From: Nioella sp964229645
GTDB taxonomy: Bacteria; Pseudomonadota; Alphaproteobacteria; Rhodobacterales; Rhodobacteraceae
Direction: 5' to 3'
NCBI RefSeq assembly: GCF_964229645.1
Contig: NZ_CAXREX010000292.1
Span: 1-10,298, forward strand
DNA length: 10,298 bases
Program-made: the position numbers and the translations under genes
Notes under the pieces: generated by a model
Databases searched by the model: none
The model's input: only the letters and a program-made list of their open reading frames with translations
Told to the model about the DNA's origin: nothing
In this document: piece by piece, positions 7,543 through 10,298 of the stretch
Layout: every line of letters begins with the position of its first letter
Numbering within the stretch: position 1 is the first letter of the stretch

Positions 7543-7550
7543 AAGCGACA
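7523..7550 (-). repeat. Probable cargo-side terminus of the Tn7-like element
   Basis: Read on the minus strand from 7550, the sequence is TGTCGCTTTCAAATTGTG followed by TTGTCGCCCC. TGT is the usual tip of Tn7/Tn5053-type ends, and TGTCGC recurs 19 bp inward (GCGAC at 7526-7530 and 7545-7549), as TnsB-binding repeats do. A third similar site, CTTTGTCGGTG, may lie at 7439-7449. The cargo stop at 7540-7542 falls inside the terminus. AT-richer cargo stops here and GC-rich sequence resumes beyond it. No matching opposite end is visible, so the call rests on pattern alone. The flanking five bases would be CCAAA (7551-7555). Confidence 0.45.
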
Positions 7551-7579
7551 CCAAAGACTTGCGTATGTGCGAAGCCAAT

Positions 7580-7611
7580 CTTACACGGTGGACCACGTGA
7601 TTTCCCGTAAG
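7580..7611. promoter_or_regulatory. Nested dyad upstream of the TTG-start gene
   Basis: GTGGACCAC (7588-7596) is a 4-bp-arm palindrome around one base. It is flanked by CAC (7584-7586) and GTG (7597-7599), and more widely by CTTAC (7580-7584) and GTAAG (7607-7611). The nested symmetry, 12 bp before the start codon, suits an operator or a leader hairpin. No terminator-like T-tract follows. Confidence 0.35.
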
Positions 7612-7623
7612 ACAGGTGTTTGA

Positions 7624-8145
7624 TTGAAGATTTCCTGGAAAACCTCCGCCGCAGGCATCGCCGTGATCCTCGCCGCCGTGATCGGCATCAACCAGTTCCG
7701 CGTCAACACCCATGCCGCGGAAGCCATGCGTTACCGGGACGTCAGCGCGCTGGCCTACTACCGTTACGGCGTATCGCCGAGCAGCATCGTCCTGGATCTT
7801 CGGGACGTCGGCCCCGAGAGCAGCGCCGCGCGCACGATCGGCGGGCTGGTCGACTTCGCCGAGAACCTCTCCGACCGGGAGTTCGACGAGGTGGTGCTCG
7901 TCTGGCGCGGCGAGGCGCGCTTCATCCTGGGTGGAGATGACTTCCGCGAGATGGGTCGGACGGCGTCCTACCAGAACCCTGTCTACACGATCCGGACCCT
8001 TCCCGAGAAACTGCGGCGGCCGGATGGGTCGCGGGCCTTCTCAGTCTGGACGGGTGGCATGATCGGCGTGCTGGGCGCCCAGATGGACGATGTGAACGAC
8101 TTTGCCGGGCAGTGGTACCTGGATGATGCGATCGCAGGGAGGTGA
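7624..8145 (+). CDS. Membrane-anchored or secreted protein of unknown function
   Basis: This 173-residue protein has an N-terminal hydrophobic helix (about residues 9-23, AAGIAVILAAVIGIN) with a positively charged start (MKISWK). It is therefore probably anchored in the inner membrane or exported, with the rest in the periplasm. The body is a compact alpha/beta sequence with repeated aromatic and acidic positions (ALAYYRYGVSPSSIVLDLRD, FDEVVLVWRGEARFILGG, GQWYLDD); no catalytic motif is evident. The frame is closed by TGA at 7621-7623, so the start must be TTG 7624, preceded by AGGTG (7614-7618). The next ATG would remove the membrane helix. Codon use is strongly GC-biased, unlike the cargo gene. 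It starts 73 bp after the proposed transposon end, so insertion may have separated it from its original promoter. Confidence 0.7.
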   Translation: MKISWKTSAAGIAVILAAVIGINQFRVNTHAAEAMRYRDVSALAYYRYGVSPSSIVLDLRDVGPESSAARTIGGLVDFAENLSDREFDEVVLVWRGEARFILGGDDFREMGRTASYQNPVYTIRTLPEKLRRPDGSRAFSVWTGGMIGVLGAQMDDVNDFAGQWYLDDAIAGR

Positions 8146-8219
8146 TTGACGGGCGCCCAGAGGATGGATGTACGCATCGGGCACGGCGCGTTCGGGGCAG
8201 GCCGAAACGTCCTTCGGGG

Positions 8220-8708
8220 CTACCCGCGCAGGATTTTTCGATCCAGAACCGGATCCTGGCCGCGGATGTAGCGCTGGATATGCAGGAGGTTCGAGAGAAG
8301 CTCTGCCGTGAGGCCTGCGTCGAGCTGCCCGAGATAGGAGTTTTGAACGCTCATTATCCGTTTTTCCTCCGGGGGCCCGGGCAGGAATACCAAGCGGAAT
8401 TGGCTGAAACAGACATAGGTCGACCGGGCACTATCGATCAACGTTCCGTCGATATCGGCATTGCTGAGCTGGCGGCCGAATTCGCCTTTTGGCGGCGGGG
8501 AATGGGAGATCATGATGGCTAGACAGAGGGCCTTGAGGGGCTCTTCGACAAGCCCCTTGGAGGCAATCATGTGCGACCGATCCGGCTCGTCGAAGATCCT
8601 GGCTATTACGGCAGGATGTGGCCAAACGGCGCGGCAGTTCGGAAAATGCAGTCCGAAAACGTCGCCGACGCGCAGATGCGTGGCCGCACTGGGCGCCGGT
8701 TGAAGCAT
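8220..8708 (-). CDS. Unknown protein with weak MazF/PemK-toxin-like features
   Basis: This 162-residue protein may be a member of the MazF/PemK SH3-like barrel group, but the match is by pattern only. An opening strand RVGDVFGLHFP (from residue 13) is followed by HPAVIARIF, like the RPALVV strand of MazF proteins. Then come LCLAIMISHSPP, STYVCFSQFRLVFL (compare the S-Y-V...QIRT strand) and a closing GQLDAGLTAELLSNLL helix, the usual MazF end. Many MazF proteins are shorter (about 110 residues); here there is a longer middle loop and a 15-residue basic tail. ATG 8708 lies six bases after the stop of the upstream minus-strand gene, with only a weak ribosome binding site, which implies translational coupling. 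Antitoxin-toxin order would fit. A housekeeping or phage function is not excluded. Confidence 0.5.
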   Translation of the reverse strand: MLQPAPSAATHLRVGDVFGLHFPNCRAVWPHPAVIARIFDEPDRSHMIASKGLVEEPLKALCLAIMISHSPPPKGEFGRQLSNADIDGTLIDSARSTYVCFSQFRLVFLPGPPEEKRIMSVQNSYLGQLDAGLTAELLSNLLHIQRYIRGQDPVLDRKILRG

Positions 8709-8714
8709 GCCGAC

Positions 8715-8939
8715 TCAGCTCGCGAGCGCTCCATCCTTGCACAGCATGTCGAACAGGTCGTCATCCATCCTGCCATTGGCATCATGGGCGGTAATGTAGG
8801 TGACGCCGTCGAGCGCGCGAAGGCCTTTGATGTCAGGGGCTTGGACACGGCCTTTCGCGCGCGGCAGGACTGTCGGCACCGCGCGTCGCACTTGGCGTCG
8901 CCTCTGGAGCATTCCGGTCATGAAGTGCATGATAGCCAT
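8715..8939 (-). CDS. Small basic protein, first gene of a two-gene minus-strand operon
   Basis: This 74-residue protein is not recognised. It has an Arg-rich N-terminal third (LQRRRQVRRAVPTVLPRAKGR) followed by a compact, more acidic part (LDGVTYITAHDANGRMDDDLFDML). I choose ATG 8939 because AAAGAGGA lies seven bases before it (8946-8953); an in-frame GTG at 8972 has no such site. Third codon positions are strongly G/C. Its stop is six bases from the start of the next gene, so the pair is probably co-expressed. Position and size would fit an antitoxin, but no AbrB, RHH or HTH motif is visible, so that is inference from the partner only. Confidence 0.55.
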   Translation of the reverse strand: MAIMHFMTGMLQRRRQVRRAVPTVLPRAKGRVQAPDIKGLRALDGVTYITAHDANGRMDDDLFDMLCKDGALAS

Positions 8940-8960
8940 GAACTGGTCCTCTTTGGTTCC

Positions 8961-8991
8961 CTTAGATGGCACAGATTGGCCTCAAGGTCAA
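8961..8991 (-). promoter_or_regulatory. Possible promoter of the minus-strand two-gene operon
   Basis: On the minus strand TTGACC (8991-8986, five of six consensus bases) is followed 19 bases later by TCTAAG (8966-8961; four of six) or 18 bases later by ATCTAA. Transcription would start a few bases before the AAAGAGGA site. The -10 is poor, so this is tentative. Confidence 0.3.
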
Positions 8992-9064
8992 TGTTTCCGG
9001 CACATGAGAGACTCGCCGGTCTCCCCTTACATGCGGTAAACGCGGCGTCCACCGGTCAGTTCCC

Positions 9065-9235
9065 ATGCAATTGTATCGATCATCCGAGGAAAAGACACGC
9101 GACGCCGATATCTGTCGCGAGATCGGCAAGGGGATGGCCGAGGCCAGGGCAGCCGCTGAAGAGCGTCACGCGCGTCACAGGCGGTATGAGCGACCGCATC
9201 CACCGCCCAAGTTCTTCCCACAGCTGAACCGATGA
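9065..9235 (+). CDS. Possible 56-residue basic hypothetical protein
   Basis: A short open frame encodes a highly charged protein: an N-terminal helix-forming stretch (SSEEKTRDADICREIGKGMA), then Arg/His-rich AEERHARHRRYE, then a Pro-rich end (PHPPPKFFPQLNR). The even run of charged residues and the coherent ending suggest real coding. However, no clear ribosome binding site precedes ATG 9065, and other frames are open here too. It would be divergent from the minus-strand operon. Function unknown. Confidence 0.35.
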   Translation: MQLYRSSEEKTRDADICREIGKGMAEARAAAEERHARHRRYERPHPPPKFFPQLNR

Positions 9236-9310
9236 GAGCCCTCTCAAGCAATGCCTTACCTGTCCGATCCAGGGTTGTCAGGCTCGACTGCCGAGTTTTT
9301 CATGTTGGCA

Positions 9311-9324
9311 TGTTATAGTGTAAC
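9311..9324 (+). promoter_or_regulatory. Extended -10 promoter overlapping a Zur-box-like palindrome
   Basis: TGTTATAGT (9311-9319) fits an extended -10 element (TG-N-TATAGT). The same bases form the imperfect palindrome GTTATA-G-TGTAAC (9312-9324; five of six arm bases symmetrical), which resembles the GTTATANTATAAC core of Zur operators. No good -35 lies at 16-18 bp, consistent with an extended -10 promoter. The next gene starts at 9402, about 75 bases after the predicted start point. Confidence 0.4.
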
Positions 9325-9401
9325 GAAGTCATCCTGCTGGCGTGCGCCGCGTGTTTCGGGGCCGCATGTTAGGATGGCTGTGCATCACTATGAGGTTCGA
9401 C

Positions 9402-9767
9402 ATGACGCAAAACCAAACAGCATGGACCGCTGAAAGTGTCCGCTCCGCAATTGTCCGTTGCTTCCAGAGGCACCCCGCAACGAAGATGGTAGTCTCACAG
9501 ACCGATATCGGCATGCCAGTCGGCTATCTTCACCAGACCATTTTCAAACTTGGGGTCTCCTGCCTTGAGAATGATGCACGGTTCTTCGATGTCGTCATTC
9601 AGGATGATCTTCCTGGTTCCTCCCATGTCGTCTTCGTCGCGTCTGCAGAGGCTGTAGAACAGCTACGCAACAAACCGAGAAAGAAGGTGGTCTACCGGAA
9701 GCCATCAAGCGGAAATGTGGGCTGGGACGGTCATCGAGATATCGGCAGGTCAAACGTAGGCTGGTGA
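9402..9767 (+). CDS. 121-residue protein of unknown function
   Basis: I do not recognise this small soluble protein. It starts MTQNQTAWTAESVRSAIVRCF, then has a helical segment, an alternating hydrophobic core (ARFFDVVIQDDLPGSSHVVFVASAEAVEQL), a basic patch (RNKPRKKVVYRK) and a Gly/Asn/Trp-rich tail ending NVGW. There is no signal peptide or membrane helix. I choose ATG 9402 because TGAGG lies six bases before it (9391-9395); an upstream in-frame start at 9342 has no comparable site and would add an unlikely Cys/Arg-rich leader. It follows the promoter-like palindrome at 9311-9324 and appears monocistronic. The NVGW ending recurs within the tail (SSGNVGW ... RSNVGW), perhaps an internal duplication. 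Confidence 0.55.
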   Translation: MTQNQTAWTAESVRSAIVRCFQRHPATKMVVSQTDIGMPVGYLHQTIFKLGVSCLENDARFFDVVIQDDLPGSSHVVFVASAEAVEQLRNKPRKKVVYRKPSSGNVGWDGHRDIGRSNVGW

Positions 9768-9897
9768 ATATCGTAGTTTCACTGGCAGAAATAGACCCGC
9801 CGCAGTGGCATACCCGCCCGCCGCCGCATTTTCCGCGTCCAATGTTTTCAATGGGTTGCTGATAAGCTGGTGCCAGATACTGCCTGGGAGTTTCATG

Positions 9898-9912
9898 TGG
9901 CGTGCCACGCCA
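9898..9912. repeat. Short perfect hairpin TGGCGT-gcc-ACGCCA
   Basis: Six-base arms are separated by three bases, 131 bp after the 9402 gene. No T-tract follows. It could be an operator half-site pair or an RNA hairpin. Confidence 0.3.
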
Positions 9913-9961
9913 AATGACCTAACCGTCTCAAAAGGCCATTTTGCCTGAGAAGATGAAGAAA

Positions 9962-9986
9962 CGGCCCCGGGGAGTACCCGAGGCCG
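9962..9986 (-). terminator. GC-rich hairpin, possible minus-strand terminator
   Basis: CGGCCCCGGG (9962-9971) pairs with CCCGAGGCCG (9977-9986) with one mismatch and a 5-nt loop. Beyond it in the minus direction comes a pyrimidine-rich stretch (GTTTCTTCATCTTCTC), which gives a weak intrinsic terminator on that strand. No minus-strand gene is seen upstream of it, so it may instead act on plus-strand readthrough or as an mRNA structure. Confidence 0.3.
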
Positions 9987-10154
9987 GTTGCATGTCGCGC
10001 TGTGGCGATGCCTGGTGGAGCGGTCCGGGATCGGCACGATGAGCCGGACAGGTATTGATGCGTTCTGCATTTCCATGACCGGGTAAACAACATGCTGTCG
10101 GCACTGGACTGTCTCTGCCCGTCCTGTATTGATGGCCGCCGAAGCGGTCCGGGT

Positions 10155-10184
10155 TTGTCCGGAAACCGTGGAAAAGACCTATCA
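10155..10184 (+). promoter_or_regulatory. Possible promoter of the Tat-exported binding protein
   Basis: TTGTCC (10155-10160) and CTATCA (10179-10184) are 18 bases apart. TCCGG and CCGGA around the -35 form a small dyad. Both elements are imperfect, and the transcript leader would be very short (about 11 bases before the start codon). Confidence 0.25.
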
Positions 10185-10201
10185 AATCTGTGGGAGGAAA
10201 C

Positions 10202-10298
10202 ATGGATCGTCGTTCTTTCATTCGCCGTGGTGCCCTGGCAGGCGCCGGTGCCGCAGCGCTGGCCAGCCCGGCCGTCGCGCAGGACCGTATCACCTGGC
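10202..10298 (+). CDS. N-terminus of a Tat-exported substrate-binding protein, probably TRAP type (partial)
   Basis: Only 32 residues are in the window. They begin MDRRSFIRRGALAGAG, a twin-arginine (Tat) signal with the RRSFIRR motif, followed by an alanine-rich hydrophobic stretch and a likely cleavage site after SPAVAQ. The mature protein starts DRITW. Signal sequences of exactly this type, followed by an I-T/K-W start, are typical of DctP-family binding proteins of TRAP transporters in alphaproteobacteria. ABC-type binding proteins can look the same. The ATG follows GGGAGGAAAC, a strong ribosome binding site (10192-10196). The substrate cannot be guessed from this fragment. Confidence 0.6.
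   Translation, partial: MDRRSFIRRGALAGAGAAALASPAVAQDRITW

Larger units (their letters stand above)
9768..10201. other. Gene-free 434-bp intergenic stretch
   Basis: No frame here has a ribosome binding site with credible composition; the longest lies on the minus strand (10076-9750) and I regard it as chance. The stretch holds a TGGCGT/ACGCCA hairpin (9898-9912), a larger GC-rich hairpin (9962-9986) and a possible promoter before the Tat-exported protein. It probably contains the terminator of the 9402 gene and the control region of the next operon. Confidence 0.5.

Noticed and set aside
7551..7623. tRNA gene as the insertion target
   Set aside because: The stems do not form a cloverleaf and no T-loop (GTTCRA) or acceptor pairing was found.
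8142..8522. Plus-strand open frame opposite the 162-residue minus gene
   Set aside because: No ribosome binding site; the minus frame is coupled to an upstream gene with a clear one and has the better strand pattern.
8571..9227. 218-residue plus-strand open frame
   Set aside because: Its first two thirds are the mirror of the minus-strand genes and it lacks a start signal; composition (His, Arg, Ser) is that of a shadow.
9750..10076. 108-residue minus-strand open frame before the Tat-exported protein
   Set aside because: No ribosome binding site, overlaps the end of the 9402 gene and crosses a GC-rich hairpin; no recognisable protein.

Overview
The window looks like an accessory region of a GC-rich alphaproteobacterium, most likely in the Rhodobacterales/Paracoccaceae. 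This rests on strongly GC-biased third codon positions, the style of the transposition genes, and a TRAP-type substrate-binding protein with a Tat signal at the right edge. No rRNA, tRNA or CRISPR array was seen.

Layout, left to right. Positions 1-134 are the right end of an IS21-family insertion sequence: the last codons of a probable istB and two 19-bp subterminal repeats. Positions 135-580 hold no convincing gene, only hairpins and presumably the promoter and end region of the next element. Positions 581-6622 carry a colinear, tightly packed Tn7-like transposition module: a TnsA-type endonuclease, a TnsB/TniA-type DDE transposase, a TnsC/TniB-type AAA+ ATPase and a long TniQ/TnsD-type target selector. 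A single lower-GC cargo gene follows (6707-7542). It encodes an unrecognised protein with one N-terminal membrane segment, and its end runs into a probable transposon terminus (TGTCGC..., read on the minus strand from 7550).

In the canonical model TnsA and TnsB cut the two strands at the element ends, TnsC couples the transposase to the target, and TniQ recognises the target. Here the machinery appears broken. tnsB has a one-base loss near 2803, tnsC has an in-frame TAG at 4056-4058, and the cargo gene changes frame at a run of six T. The matching TGTCGC-type end was not found on the tnsA side, where an IS21-family end lies instead. Either this is a decaying element, or some defects are sequencing errors; the cargo shift sits on a heptamer known for programmed -1 frameshifting.

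To the right (7624-10298) the sequence returns to chromosome- or plasmid-like genes. They are a membrane-anchored protein of unknown function with a TTG start; a minus-strand two-gene cassette whose second protein has weak MazF/PemK-like features; a possible 56-residue basic protein; a 121-residue unknown protein behind an extended -10 promoter overlapping a Zur-box-like palindrome; a 430-bp gap; and the start of a Tat-exported binding protein, probably of a TRAP transporter.
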